In this document: piece by piece, positions 19,825 to 28,517 of the stretch
Layout of the letters: every line of letters starts with the position of its first letter
Position numbering within the stretch: the stretch's first letter is position 1
Assembly: GCF_014695395.1 (NCBI RefSeq)
Contig: NZ_JACJOF010000022.1
Span: forward strand, 1-64,000
Source: Nodosilinea sp. FACHB-131
GTDB lineage: Bacteria > Cyanobacteriota > Cyanobacteriia > Phormidesmidales > Phormidesmidaceae
DNA length: 64,000 bases
Direction: 5' to 3'
Notes under the pieces: generated by a model
Seen by the model: the letters and a program-made list of their open reading frames with translations, nothing else
Told to the model about the DNA's origin: nothing
The model's database searches: none
Made by a program: the position numbers and the translations under genes

Positions 19825-20400
19825 CTACTTGGGTAGCCCTAGCACAGAGCATGGGGTCTGAGTATCTAGCTGCTGCACCAGTCGGTGCTTAGTCGTATGA
19901 CAACCCACCAGCAGCACCTCAGCCCCGATCTCCTTAGCCACCTGGCTAAGCTCCGTCGCGACCTGGCCGACCCGGAGGTGGGCGTTGAGCGAGCCGCGCC
20001 ACTCGCTAGCTAGGCAGCGAGCTTGCCACAAAATGCGATCGGCATTGGCAATAGTTTTAGGGCGAGTTTTATCGACCACATAAACCACATGCACCAGCAC
20101 AGGGTTTGGCTTAGCCAAACGGGTTTGGTGCGCTACACACAAGGCCAAATCGAGGGCCGCCTGGCTGTGGGCTGAGCCACTGTAGCCAACCACAAAATTG
20201 ATCGTTTGCTCGTCTACATTGGAGCCTTGAATAGGGGGCTTTGGCCGCAGCAGCAAAACAATATTCTTAGCGAGATCGCGACGACCTAGGGCCGCCTCTA
20301 AACGCATGATCATGGGCTTAATTGCCGCCTCGGGAGAAACCTGAGGTGCATTTGAAAATGGCTGCCTTAACGGGGCAGTAGTGCGCGATTTGAGCTGCAT
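19825..20400 (-). CDS. Divergent universal stress protein-like protein
   Basis: The Usp fold is indicated by NFVVGYSGSAHSQAALDLAL, VHVVYVVD and GAEVLLVGCH, but the G-x2-G-x9-G-S/T nucleotide loop is absent, so it probably does not bind ATP in the standard way. An N-terminal tail of about 60 residues precedes the domain. I choose the ATG at 20400 (191 aa) because AGGAGGG lies seven bases upstream; the ATG at 20424 has no such site. Tandem with the ATP-binding Usp gene. Confidence 0.8.
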   Translation of the reverse strand: MQLKSRTTAPLRQPFSNAPQVSPEAAIKPMIMRLEAALGRRDLAKNIVLLLRPKPPIQGSNVDEQTINFVVGYSGSAHSQAALDLALCVAHQTRLAKPNPVLVHVVYVVDKTRPKTIANADRILWQARCLASEWRGSLNAHLRVGQVATELSQVAKEIGAEVLLVGCHTTKHRLVQQLDTQTPCSVLGLPK

Positions 20401-20984
20401 GAGACCCTCCTGGAGCCTAGTCATGAACAGCGAACAAGCCGTGTTAACACGACTTAGGACACTGAAACAATCAACGCATTAGCGTAAATGGTGATAGTTC
20501 AGTCTCCCTCAACGCCGACGAGGTTAGCTGACGGGCTAGGGTTGAGAGATACCCTTTTCCGATTACCCTTCATGGGGGTTTAAGAACTCGGAAACACGCC
20601 CCTTTACTGGTTCCCCCGCTCTAGCCGCTAGGGCCGACTAGATTAGGCTGACTTGTTCGACTTCTAAATTGTAGAAGGGAAAAATGAAAACCGTCAACAC
20701 AATCCTTGCGTTATGTGACTATTTGTATCTCGCGATACACCTGGATAATAAAACAATAGTTTTTTATTTTTTGGGTGAATTTGCTGACTTAAAATAAAGT
20801 GCAAATCAAGACAAAAAATATTCTTAAGAAAATCATTTTTTTCTAATTAAACATCTTCCGTTAGAAGGATTCTTTGGCTTTGAAGCGATAGAGGATAGGC
20901 CGCGATCGCCACCTATCCTCCCCTCCAAGCCTAGCGATAACCGTAGGCTGACTGGCCCGAGCGCAGCCTATCCGCCCTGCAAGC
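20401..20984. other. AT-rich intergenic region with small repeats
   Basis: No gene seen. The part from about 20640 to 20880 is strikingly AT-rich. It holds the hairpin at 20891-20920 and a 14-base direct repeat CAAGCCTAGCGATA at 20926-20939 and 20980-20993. The second copy overlaps the last codons of the aldo/keto reductase, so the first is a short duplication of that gene's end. Confidence 0.55.
20891..20920. terminator. Hairpin downstream of aldo/keto reductase gene
   Basis: GAGGATAGG (20891-20899) pairs perfectly with CCTATCCTC (20912-20920); the loop contains a HIP1 octamer. It lies 65 bases beyond the stop of the minus-strand reductase. No T-run follows, so factor-independent termination is uncertain. 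Confidence 0.4.
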
Positions 20985-21959
20985 CTAGCGATAGTCCTGA
21001 GTCAGCTGACTTAACTGGTCGCGTTCATCTACGGTCAGTTGCCAACCCAGGGCTCCAGCGTTTTGGGCAGCCTGGCGGGCGTTTTTAGCGCCAGGGATAG
21101 GCAGCACATTGCCCTGGGCCACTAGCCAGTTGAGGGCCACTTGGGCGGAGGTGCGTTCATGCTTCTCCCCAATTTCCTTCAGCGCCTGAATCAAGGGCTT
21201 GAGCTTGGTTAAGTTCCCCTGGCTAAAGCTAGGGCTAATGCGTCTAGCGCCAGTGGGTTTGAGGTCGGTCTCGGGGGTGTATTTGCCCGTGAGCAACCCC
21301 TGAGCCAGGGGGCTATAGGCGAGAATGGTGACGCCCAGTTCCCGCGCCGTTTCCATCACGCCACTGGTTTCGATTTTGCGGTTGAGTAGAGAATATGGTA
21401 CCTGGTTAACGGCGAGGGGAATGCCATACTCAGCTAAATAACCGTGGGCTTCACGCATTTGGCTGGCCGGATAGTTACTTACCCCGATGGCACCGATGCG
21501 GCCCTGCTTCACCTCCGCCGCTAGGGCCTGCATAAGGTTCTTTTGGCTGAGCAAGAAACTCAGCGGTTGGTGCACCTGATAGAGGGCTACCGAGGGGACC
21601 TGGAGGCGATCGAGGCTAGCCGCCAGCGCGTCAACCACCGACTGCTGAGAAAATCGCCAAGGCAGTGGGAAATACTTGGTAGCAATCAAAGCCTGCTGAG
21701 GACGCTGCTGCATAAACCGGCCCAGCAGTCGCTCCGACTGACCAAAACCATAGATCTCAGCGGTGTCAAACAGAGTTAGACCGGCATCGAGCCAGGCTTC
21801 AAAGGCAGCATGCAGGTCGCTGTCGCTGTAGGCTTTGCCGTAATCCCAAAATAGGGAGTCGCCCCAGGCCCAGGTACCCACTCCCAACGCTGGTACAGTG
21901 GGGCCGTCAGGGCCGAGGGTAAGGGTCTGTAGGTCAGTGATTGGAGAAGTCGGAGACAT
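20985..21959 (-). CDS. Aldo/keto reductase
   Basis: 324-aa NAD(P)H-dependent oxidoreductase of the AKR superfamily, (beta/alpha)8 barrel. Catalytic residues are visible: Asp and Tyr in FDTAEIYGFGQSE, Lys in LIATKYF and His in YQVHQPLS. The C-terminal IPGAKNARQAAQNAGALGW is the usual cofactor-phosphate region. The substrate is not predictable; cyanobacterial homologues are general carbonyl reductases. Stands alone with its own promoter region shared with the divergent prxQ. Confidence 0.93.
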   Translation of the reverse strand: MSPTSPITDLQTLTLGPDGPTVPALGVGTWAWGDSLFWDYGKAYSDSDLHAAFEAWLDAGLTLFDTAEIYGFGQSERLLGRFMQQRPQQALIATKYFPLPWRFSQQSVVDALAASLDRLQVPSVALYQVHQPLSFLLSQKNLMQALAAEVKQGRIGAIGVSNYPASQMREAHGYLAEYGIPLAVNQVPYSLLNRKIETSGVMETARELGVTILAYSPLAQGLLTGKYTPETDLKPTGARRISPSFSQGNLTKLKPLIQALKEIGEKHERTSAQVALNWLVAQGNVLPIPGAKNARQAAQNAGALGWQLTVDERDQLSQLTQDYR

Positions 21960-22121
21960 CGTAAAGGTTCCTTGAAGGGAGCGGCGGCTGACCTAAGGAC
22001 GGGACAGCTATATTGTAAACTTTGGTTAAAAAGCTTTCAGAAACCTCTAGCGATCGGAGGATTTGAAGCTTGAATGTTCCCGTTTTTTCCATAAATTTTC
22101 TATTTCCAGGACTGGATTTCT

Positions 22122-22673
22122 ATGAATCGCCGTCGCTTGCTTCGGGCCGCGTTGGGTCTTTGTCTGGCCTGGCTGAGCTGGGTCATGTCTCCTGCCCCTG
22201 CCCTAGCCCTGGGGGGTGCCCAAATTCCTTTAGGAGAGCCAGCTCCAGAATTTACCCTGCCGACCAACGCTGGCGATGGGGAGTTGTCACTGGCTGACTT
22301 TCGCGACCAGTGGGTAGTGCTGTATTTTTACCCCCGCGACTTTACCTCGGGCTGCACCATTGAAGCCCAGCGCTTTGAGCGCGACATTGCTGAGTACAAA
22401 GCCCGCAATGCTCAAATAATTGGCGTTAGTGCCGACAGTGTTGAGTCCCATGCCGAGTTTTGCGATTCGGAGGGGCTGGAGTTTCCGTTGCTATCTGACC
22501 CAAAAGGAAAGGTGAGTAAAGCCTACGGCTCGTGGCTGGGGGCAATGTCGATGCGGCATACCTACATCATTGGCCCCGACGGCACGATGCGGGCCCGTTT
22601 TTTGGGAGTGCAGCCAGTGATTCATAGCAAAGAGGTGCTGGCGACGCTGGATGAGTTGCAGCAGGGAGTGTAG
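22122..22673 (+). CDS. Peroxiredoxin PrxQ/Bcp with signal peptide
   Basis: Thiol peroxidase reducing hydroperoxides. Residues 1 to about 30 form a signal peptide (MNRRRLLRAALG then a hydrophobic core ending APALALG), so the enzyme likely acts in the thylakoid lumen or periplasm. The peroxidatic Cys is in PRDFTSGCTIEAQRF. The resolving Cys that PrxQ usually carries five residues later is replaced by Gln; a Cys in HAEFCDSEG could substitute, or the protein may be a 1-Cys type. Length 183 aa. Confidence 0.92.
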   Translation: MNRRRLLRAALGLCLAWLSWVMSPAPALALGGAQIPLGEPAPEFTLPTNAGDGELSLADFRDQWVVLYFYPRDFTSGCTIEAQRFERDIAEYKARNAQIIGVSADSVESHAEFCDSEGLEFPLLSDPKGKVSKAYGSWLGAMSMRHTYIIGPDGTMRARFLGVQPVIHSKEVLATLDELQQGV

Positions 22674-23127
22674 GAAATAGGTGGCTCGATCTGGTTGGCT
22701 GGGCAGGGGTAGAGCCAATCCCAAAATTCTTTGCTGCCTGTGGGTCTAGCGGCCTGTCGAGCCCAGTTTATGGCTGGGTAGCCCGATCGCAGAACCCAAC
22801 AAGACTTACTGCTGTTAGGTTCCGCTCCGCTGCACCCAACCTACGCGAACCCTAATTCTTAGCTTTGACACTGCACTAGAGTGTGGGTGGCGCGAAAGCA
22901 GGCCTTGAGACGGTGGGCTACATCTTCTAGCACGCGATCGCCCCCTCAGTTTGAAGTCTGCCCCTCCCGACCACTTGTGATCTGCCCGACAGGCAAAAAC
23001 GCCCCTGGGGGTCTACACCATTACAAGATCCCTAAGGCAGCGCCTCGCACTGCCCTGGGGAAATAGACTCTGAAGTGATACAGTAGTCGATCTTTGTTTT
23101 GGGCCAACTCTAAGGGGGAAAGGGCGC
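22674..23127. other. Intergenic region with palindromic repeat
   Basis: No gene seen. GTTAGGTT (22814-22821) and CCCAACCTAC (from 22835) make an imperfect palindrome of a kind widespread between cyanobacterial genes. One HIP1 site is present near 22935. The end of the region should carry the promoter of the polyamine fusion gene; AAGGGGGAAAGG just before 23128 is its ribosome-binding site. Confidence 0.5.
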
Positions 23128-24411
23128 ATGAATTCGCTCGGACGACATATTTTGGTTGAGTTCTTTGGCTGCTCGTCAGACATTCTCAACGACGTACCGC
23201 TAATTGAGAGCAGCATGGTGGGGGCTGCTGCCGATGCTGGAGCCACAGTAATTAGCTCAGTGTTTCACCATTTTTCGCCCTTTGGGGTGTCGGGGGTAGT
23301 GGTCATTCAAGAGAGCCACTTGGCCATCCACACCTGGCCTGAGTACCGCTATGCGGCGGTCGATCTGTTTACCTGCGGCGACACCGTCAACCCCTGGATC
23401 TCCTTCGACAAACTCAAGGTCGCTTTCAAAGCTGACTACGGCTCAGCTTTGGAGATGAACCGGGGCCAGCTCGAACTGCTGGAGCGCATCGACGTCGATC
23501 TGGGCGAACTGCGCGATGAGATCACCAATAAGCTGGTCACCCCAAAACAGAGCCGCAGCGTCTGGTTCACCGATAAAAACGACGACATTGCGCTGTCGAT
23601 TCGTCACAAGGGCGATCGCATTTTCCGCGAAAAATCGCCCTACCAAACCGTCGAAATCTTTGACACCTTTGCCTACGGCAAAATGCTCACCATCGACAAC
23701 ATGGTGATGTGCAGCGAAAAGGATGAAAACGCTTACCACGAGATGATCATCCACGTGCCCATGCTGCTAAATCCCACCTTTAAAAATGTGTTGGTGATTG
23801 GCGGCGGCGACGGCGGCAGCGTGCGCGAAATTCTGCGCCATCCCCAGGTCGAGAAAGTCACCATGGTCGAAATCGACGAAGCTGTGGTGCGGGCCTCGAA
23901 GGAATTCTTGCCCTCGCTGTCGGGGGCGCTAGAAGACTCTAAACTCGACCTGCGCATTGAAGACGGTATTGCCTTTGTCGCCAATGCCCCCGATGCCAGC
24001 TACGACCTCATTGTGATCGACTCTTCTGACCCCGTAGGACCTTCGGAGGGGCTGTTTAGCACGGCATTTTATCAGCAAGTGAATCGTATCCTTAAACCCG
24101 GTGGGGCGATCACAGCCCAGAGTGAGTCGCCCCGATTTAACCAGCGGGCTTTTGTGGATATTCACCATTGTTTAGAAGGCATTTTTGGCGACGAAAATGT
24201 GTACTGCTATCTGGCGTTTATCCCCACCTACCCAACAGGCATGTGGAGCTTTAACTACGCTACTAAGGGCGCGGCCCACCCGACCCAGGGCATGGATGCG
24301 GCTAGGTCTGAATCGTTTGCCGCTGAGCACAACTTGCAGTACTACAACGTGGGCATGCACCAAGCGGCTTTTGCCCTTCCCACCTTTGTACAAAACATGC
24401 TGAAGGCTTAA
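23128..24411 (+). CDS. Fused S-adenosylmethionine decarboxylase / spermidine synthase
   Basis: Two enzymes in one 427-aa chain. Residues 1 to about 125 are a complete class 1B AdoMet decarboxylase (SpeH): self-cleavage Ser63 in [12 protein letters not shown], His68 and Cys83 are all present. Residues about 140-427 are an aminopropyltransferase (SpeE): VWFTDKN start, [14 protein letters not shown] cofactor loop and [14 protein letters not shown] with the catalytic Asp. Decarboxylated AdoMet made by the first domain is the aminopropyl donor for the second, giving spermidine (or a related polyamine) plus methylthioadenosine. Self-cleavage at Glu62-Ser63 would leave a free beta chain and a pyruvoyl chain still carrying SpeE. 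Confidence 0.95.
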   Translation: MNSLGRHILVEFFGCSSDILNDVPLIESSMVGAAADAGATVISSVFHHFSPFGVSGVVVIQESHLAIHTWPEYRYAAVDLFTCGDTVNPWISFDKLKVAFKADYGSALEMNRGQLELLERIDVDLGELRDEITNKLVTPKQSRSVWFTDKNDDIALSIRHKGDRIFREKSPYQTVEIFDTFAYGKMLTIDNMVMCSEKDENAYHEMIIHVPMLLNPTFKNVLVIGGGDGGSVREILRHPQVEKVTMVEIDEAVVRASKEFLPSLSGALEDSKLDLRIEDGIAFVANAPDASYDLIVIDSSDPVGPSEGLFSTAFYQQVNRILKPGGAITAQSESPRFNQRAFVDIHHCLEGIFGDENVYCYLAFIPTYPTGMWSFNYATKGAAHPTQGMDAARSESFAAEHNLQYYNVGMHQAAFALPTFVQNMLKA

Positions 24412-24482
24412 CGTCTTAAACTAGGAGATAGGGGACTAGCAGGGAATGCTTCTCCTATCTCCCTTCTACGGAGCAGTGTGGA

Positions 24483-24839
24483 TTGCCGTTCTTAGGTCAA
24501 GCTAGCGTGGCTGTTGCTCAGATTGAAATACCAATAGAACAGATTGCTGAATTTTGCGATCGCTGGCAAGTCACAGAATTTGCTCTGTTTGGCTCTGCTT
24601 TACGTGATGACTTTCACGACAGCAGCGATGTAGATGTGATGGTGCAATTTCATCCAGAAGCCCATCCGACCTTCCGCACCCTCGATCAAATGGAAGCAGA
24701 ACTAAAGGTTTTGTTTCGCCGAGAGGTGGATCTGATCACTCGTCAAGGCGTTGAAACCAGCCTTAACTACCTGCGCCGCCACGAAATCATCTCCTCTGCC
24801 CAGGTAATCTATGCAACGGGATCTTCAATTCCTGCTTGA
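24483..24839 (+). CDS. MNT-type nucleotidyltransferase antitoxin
   Basis: 118-aa minimal nucleotidyltransferase. The GS-x10-D-x-D signature is present: FGSALRDDFHDSSDVDVMVQF without gaps in the spacing, and VDLITRQGVE carries the third acidic residue. In characterised HepT/MntA pairs this protein AMPylates the HepT toxin and neutralises it. The start is unclear: TTG at 24483 or GTG at 24507. Its last 29 bases overlap the HepT-like gene. Confidence 0.88.
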   Translation: MPFLGQASVAVAQIEIPIEQIAEFCDRWQVTEFALFGSALRDDFHDSSDVDVMVQFHPEAHPTFRTLDQMEAELKVLFRREVDLITRQGVETSLNYLRRHEIISSAQVIYATGSSIPA

Positions 24840-25149
24840 TATGTTGCAATCAGCAGAGTTAATTACTGCCTATACAAAGCAGTGTTCTGAATCCGAGTTT
24901 GCTAAGAATATTCAGCTTCAGGATGCCGTTATCCGTCGCATACTAGTGATTGCCGAAGCTGCAAGGCGGGTTTCAGACTCCACTCGCCAGGCATTACCCA
25001 ACATTGCTTGGCCAGAAATAAACGGCATGCGAAATCGCCTGGTACATGGCTATGACGACATTGATATCGGCGTTGTCTGGAACGTGGTTCAAGCCGAAAT
25101 TCCTCCCTTGATTGCAGAGCTGACATCACATATTCCGCCAAAAAATTAA
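24811..25149 (+). CDS. HepT-like toxin (HEPN ribonuclease family)
   Basis: 112-aa all-helical HEPN protein with the R-x4-H-x-Y motif in MRNRLVHGYDDID, the RNase catalytic site and the Tyr that MntA modifies. Overlaps the nucleotidyltransferase gene, the usual order of MNT/HepT toxin-antitoxin modules. It ends seven bases before the agmatinase-family frame, so the module sits inside the polyamine locus. Confidence 0.9.
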   Translation: MQRDLQFLLDMLQSAELITAYTKQCSESEFAKNIQLQDAVIRRILVIAEAARRVSDSTRQALPNIAWPEINGMRNRLVHGYDDIDIGVVWNVVQAEIPPLIAELTSHIPPKN

Positions 25150-25155
25150 GCGGCC

Positions 25156-26235
25156 ATGTTTAGACAGGCCCGAAAACCAAGCAAAATCCAACTCGCTATG
25201 ACCACCTCAACCGCTAATTTGCAAACCTTTGACCCCAGCGGTGTCGGCCTCGACAACGGCAACCTCTACGGCTTGCCCTGCGACTACGACACAGCGGGCA
25301 TCGTCATCTTTGGCGTGCCCTGGGAAGTGACGGTGTCGTACCACCAGGGCACCGCCCAGGGGCCTCAGCGGGTGCTAGAGGCCTCTCCCCAGCTCGATCT
25401 GTACGATCGCGACAATCCCGATGGCTGGCGTCAGGGAATCTATATGCCGCCGATTCCCCAGCATTTGTTCGAGCTCAATCAGCAGGTGCGGGAGGCGGCG
25501 AATCGCGTTATTCAGGCAACGGAGGAGGGCGTAGCGATCGCCACCCAGCCCCTGCTACAAACCGACCTAGACAACGTCAACTACGCCTGCGAACAGATGA
25601 CCGGCTGGCTCTACGCCCAGACCGCCGCCGCCCTCGACCAGGGCAAGCGGGTGGGGGTGATTGGTGGCGACCACAGCGTGCCCCTGGGTTACCTACAGGC
25701 CTTGGCCGAGCGCCACCCTGACTTTGGCGTGCTGCACATCGACGCTCACGCCGACCTGCGCCACGGCTACCAGGGCTTTCGCTACTCCCACGCGTCAATT
25801 ATGTACAACCTGCTGGAGCTGCCCCAGGTGAGTAAGCTGGTGCAGGTGGGCATTCGCGACCTGTGCCACGACGAGGTAGCGCTGATCAAACAGTCGGGGG
25901 GGCGCGTTGTCACCCACTACGACTCGGTGGTGAAAGAAAATACCTATCGGGGCATTCCCTGGATGCAGCAGTGTGAGGCGATCGCGGCGGCCCTGCCCGA
26001 GAAAGTCTACGTCAGCTTCGATGCCGATGGCCTCGACCCCAAGCTTTGCCCCAACACCGGCACCCCCGTTCCCGGCGGGCTGGAACTGGAAGAGGTATTT
26101 TGTCTGCTGCGTCAGGTGGTGCGCAGCGGGCGACAGATTGTTGGCTTTGACCTCTGTGAGGTAGGCGACGGTGAGTGGGACGGCAATGTGGGCGCTCGGG
26201 CCGTCTACAAGCTGTGCTGCCTAATGGGGCTATAG
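25156..26235 (+). CDS. Agmatinase-family ureohydrolase
   Basis: Arginase/agmatinase fold, binuclear metal enzyme. Metal ligands are all visible: [19 protein letters not shown] and SFDADGLDP, followed by NTGTPVPGG. Position next to the AdoMetDC-SpeE fusion argues for agmatine to putrescine + urea. The family in cyanobacteria also includes nickel-dependent guanidine hydrolases long annotated as agmatinases; no hypA/hypB-like metal chaperone genes are adjacent here, but sequence alone does not settle it. The start may be ATG 25156 (359 aa) or ATG 25198 (345 aa); the latter fits the family better, though neither has a strong Shine-Dalgarno. Confidence 0.88.
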   Translation: MFRQARKPSKIQLAMTTSTANLQTFDPSGVGLDNGNLYGLPCDYDTAGIVIFGVPWEVTVSYHQGTAQGPQRVLEASPQLDLYDRDNPDGWRQGIYMPPIPQHLFELNQQVREAANRVIQATEEGVAIATQPLLQTDLDNVNYACEQMTGWLYAQTAAALDQGKRVGVIGGDHSVPLGYLQALAERHPDFGVLHIDAHADLRHGYQGFRYSHASIMYNLLELPQVSKLVQVGIRDLCHDEVALIKQSGGRVVTHYDSVVKENTYRGIPWMQQCEAIAAALPEKVYVSFDADGLDPKLCPNTGTPVPGGLELEEVFCLLRQVVRSGRQIVGFDLCEVGDGEWDGNVGARAVYKLCCLMGL

Positions 26236-26347
26236 ACGGTCTTCAGCAAAAATCTTGCCCCTTGGAGCAGCAAGACGTTTAAGCGGGGAAACGCCGTGGC
26301 ATTATGATAAAAATAGCTGTGTTGTTTTGAGTCTTAAGAAAGCACCT

Positions 26348-26437
26348 ATGGACATCTTGTCGTTCGGCTGGGTTTCGCTACTGGTCGTCTTTACCTTCTC
26401 TCTGTCGATGGTGATCTGGGGTCGCAACGGTTTCTAA
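26348..26437 (+). CDS. petN: Cytochrome b6f complex subunit PetN
   Basis: 29-aa single-helix thylakoid protein, [20 protein letters not shown] followed by a stretch ending WGRNGF, a near-invariant PetN sequence. It is the smallest subunit of the cytochrome b6f complex that links photosystem II to photosystem I. No strong Shine-Dalgarno; the ATG is fixed by homology. Confidence 0.96.
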   Translation: MDILSFGWVSLLVVFTFSLSMVIWGRNGF

Positions 26438-26454
26438 ACCCAGCGTCTATAGCT

Positions 26455-26643
26455 ATGGAAGCAACTGTACAAGCTCAAGCCTTTGGCATTTTGGCCACCA
26501 TTGCTCTGGTGCTAATGGTCGTCGTGACTGGCGGCGTGGTCTATCTAACTGCCGCCGACTGGCGCGATCGCCGCCGCCGCAAAAACGATGAGCAGACCGC
26601 CAAGCGCGATCGGCAGAGCTCCAAGCGGCGCGCAAAATCTTAG
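26455..26643 (+). CDS. Small single-helix membrane protein (62 aa)
   Basis: 17 bases after petN, same strand. Residues about 10-31 form one hydrophobic helix (FGILATIALVLMVVVTGGVV), followed by a very basic cytoplasmic tail (DWRDRRRRKNDEQTAKRD). No named family recognised. Probably co-transcribed with petN and rsmB; its end overlaps the longest version of rsmB. Confidence 0.7.
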   Translation: MEATVQAQAFGILATIALVLMVVVTGGVVYLTAADWRDRRRRKNDEQTAKRDRQSSKRRAKS

Positions 26644-28015
26644 CTTGGCTAAAATCGTAACTACTCGGACTGCTGCACCGTCTGGAGCACGGCAACTGGC
26701 CTTGAATGTGCTGCTTCAGGTGCAGGCGGGAGCCTACGCCGATGTAGCTCTGCACCGCACGTTGAGTCAGACCAAGTTGAGCGAAAGCGATCGCGCCTTT
26801 GCCACCGAGCTGGTCTATGGCACCGTTCGCCGCCAGCGCACCCTAGATGCTCTCATTGACCAGCTGGGCACTCGCCCTGCGGATAAACAGCCCCCGGTGC
26901 TGCGCCTCGTGCTGCACCTGGGGCTTTATCAGTTGCGCTACCTCACCGCCGTGCCCGACTCGGCGGCAGTGAATACCAGCGTTGATCTGGCTAAGGCGAA
27001 CGGGTTAGATAAGCTTTCTGGGGTGGTGAATGGCCTGCTGCGCCAGTACATCCGTCAATCCGAGCAGGACACAGACCCCTTACGGCTACCGGATCAGCCC
27101 GCGATCGCCTTAGGCATTCGTCACAGCTACCCTGACTGGCTGATCGAGCTGTGGCTCGACCAGCTTGGCGCAGCAGAAACCGACCGGCTCTGTCAGTGGT
27201 TTAACCAGGTGCCCGCCATCGATTTGCGGGTCAACCGCCAGCAGACCACGGTCGAAGCGGTGAAAACTGCCTTTGCCGCCGCCGATATTGCGATAGAACC
27301 GATCCCTGGGGTTCCCTGGGGGCTGCGCCTGGTGAACCACCAGGGAGCCCTCACCAACCTGCCTGGCTACGAAGCAGGCTGGTGGAGTGTGCAGGATGCC
27401 AGTGCCCAGCTGGTGGGGTTACTGCTCGACCCACAGCCGGGCGAAACGGTGCTGGATGTGTGTGCGGCACCGGGGGGCAAGGCAACGCAGATGGCAGAGA
27501 TAGTAGGGGAAGGTGGCCAGGTGTGGGCCTGCGATCGCGCCCCCTCTCGCCTCAAAAAAATTACCGCCAACGCCAATCGACTGGGCCTGACCAACCTGCA
27601 CACCCACGCGGGCGATAGCACCGACTTGACCCAGTTCCATCACCAAGCCGACCGCGTTCTGGTCGATGCTCCCTGCTCGGGGCTGGGCACCCTACACCGC
27701 CACGCCGATGCCCGCTGGCGACAAACTCCAGATAGCATAACGACGCTAGCCGAACTGCAAAGTGCTCTACTGAGCGAGGCGGCCCGCTGTATTAAACCCG
27801 GTGGCACTTTGGTCTACGCCACCTGCACACTACACCCAGCCGAAAACGAGGCTGTGATTGAAGCGTTTTGTCGCGCCCATCCCACCTGGCAAGTGCAGCC
27901 GCCTGCCCCCGGCTTTGGTGACGGGTTAGAGGTTGCCCCCGCTGGCTGGGTGCGCGTCTGGCCCCACCGCCAAAGCATGGACGGGTTCTTTATGGTGAGG
28001 CTTCAGCAGGCCTGA
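26588..28015 (+). CDS. rsmB: 16S rRNA m5C967 methyltransferase RsmB
   Basis: Methylates C967 of 16S rRNA. N-terminal NusB-like RNA-binding domain (ARQLALNVLLQVQAGAYADV onward) and C-terminal Rossmann methyltransferase: VLDVCAAPGGKATQMAE, VLVDAPCSGLGTL with the PC catalytic motif and YATCTLHPAENE with the second Cys (TC). The start is uncertain. ATG 26588 overlaps the upstream gene by 56 bases; TTG 26645 begins just after that gene's stop and gives a more usual N-terminus. Confidence 0.93.
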   Translation: MSRPPSAIGRAPSGAQNLSLAKIVTTRTAAPSGARQLALNVLLQVQAGAYADVALHRTLSQTKLSESDRAFATELVYGTVRRQRTLDALIDQLGTRPADKQPPVLRLVLHLGLYQLRYLTAVPDSAAVNTSVDLAKANGLDKLSGVVNGLLRQYIRQSEQDTDPLRLPDQPAIALGIRHSYPDWLIELWLDQLGAAETDRLCQWFNQVPAIDLRVNRQQTTVEAVKTAFAAADIAIEPIPGVPWGLRLVNHQGALTNLPGYEAGWWSVQDASAQLVGLLLDPQPGETVLDVCAAPGGKATQMAEIVGEGGQVWACDRAPSRLKKITANANRLGLTNLHTHAGDSTDLTQFHHQADRVLVDAPCSGLGTLHRHADARWRQTPDSITTLAELQSALLSEAARCIKPGGTLVYATCTLHPAENEAVIEAFCRAHPTWQVQPPAPGFGDGLEVAPAGWVRVWPHRQSMDGFFMVRLQQA

Positions 28016-28034
28016 TATGACTCTCAGAAAACTG

Positions 28035-28280
28035 TTATTCTGACGCCTCAAGCTTTTCGCGCGAATCGCCCCAGTAGGCGCTCACGGTAATCACTTCCTG
28101 GTTGCCCTTGATCTCCGACGTCCAGCGGTAGACGGTGTTTTTAGGGTTCACCCCCACCTCTAGCAGCTTCGCTCCCATGTAATATTCCATCGAGTCACGG
28201 GTGCGCTTTTTGAAGAATTCAGACTGATCTTTGGGCACCGTGCGCGACAGGTGGGCCTGGGTATGTTTGGGCTGGGGCAT
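28035..28280 (-). CDS. Small conserved-looking protein (81 aa), unknown
   Basis: Basic N-terminus, then a compact core (MEYYMGAKLLEVGVNPKNTV and VITVSAYWGDSREKLE). Good coding composition and an isolated position between convergent neighbours make it a likely real gene, but I recognise no family. No signal peptide or membrane segment. Cytoplasmic by default. Confidence 0.65.
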   Translation of the reverse strand: MPQPKHTQAHLSRTVPKDQSEFFKKRTRDSMEYYMGAKLLEVGVNPKNTVYRWTSEIKGNQEVITVSAYWGDSREKLEASE

Positions 28281-28517
28281 GGACTTTCAACAGAAAGAGT
28301 GGGCTGCTTTTTCATAATATAGCGTTGGCCACTGCGCTTAGAACTAGAGTCACTACCACTGGCAAAAGCTGGGGTGGCGCACTGGTATGGCGATTGCTCT
28401 AAGGGGTTGTGCAAAACGCTCTAACCGCTCTGGTAATAGTGATAACTCGAGAAAGCAACCCGCTACAGAGCCAATCGCTACGACTTGGCAGAGAGGCAAA
28501 GGCGCATCTCAACCTGG

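Noticed and set aside
22674-23127. Riboswitch upstream of the polyamine fusion gene
   Set aside because: No known aptamer core is visible; only a common palindromic repeat and a HIP1 site.
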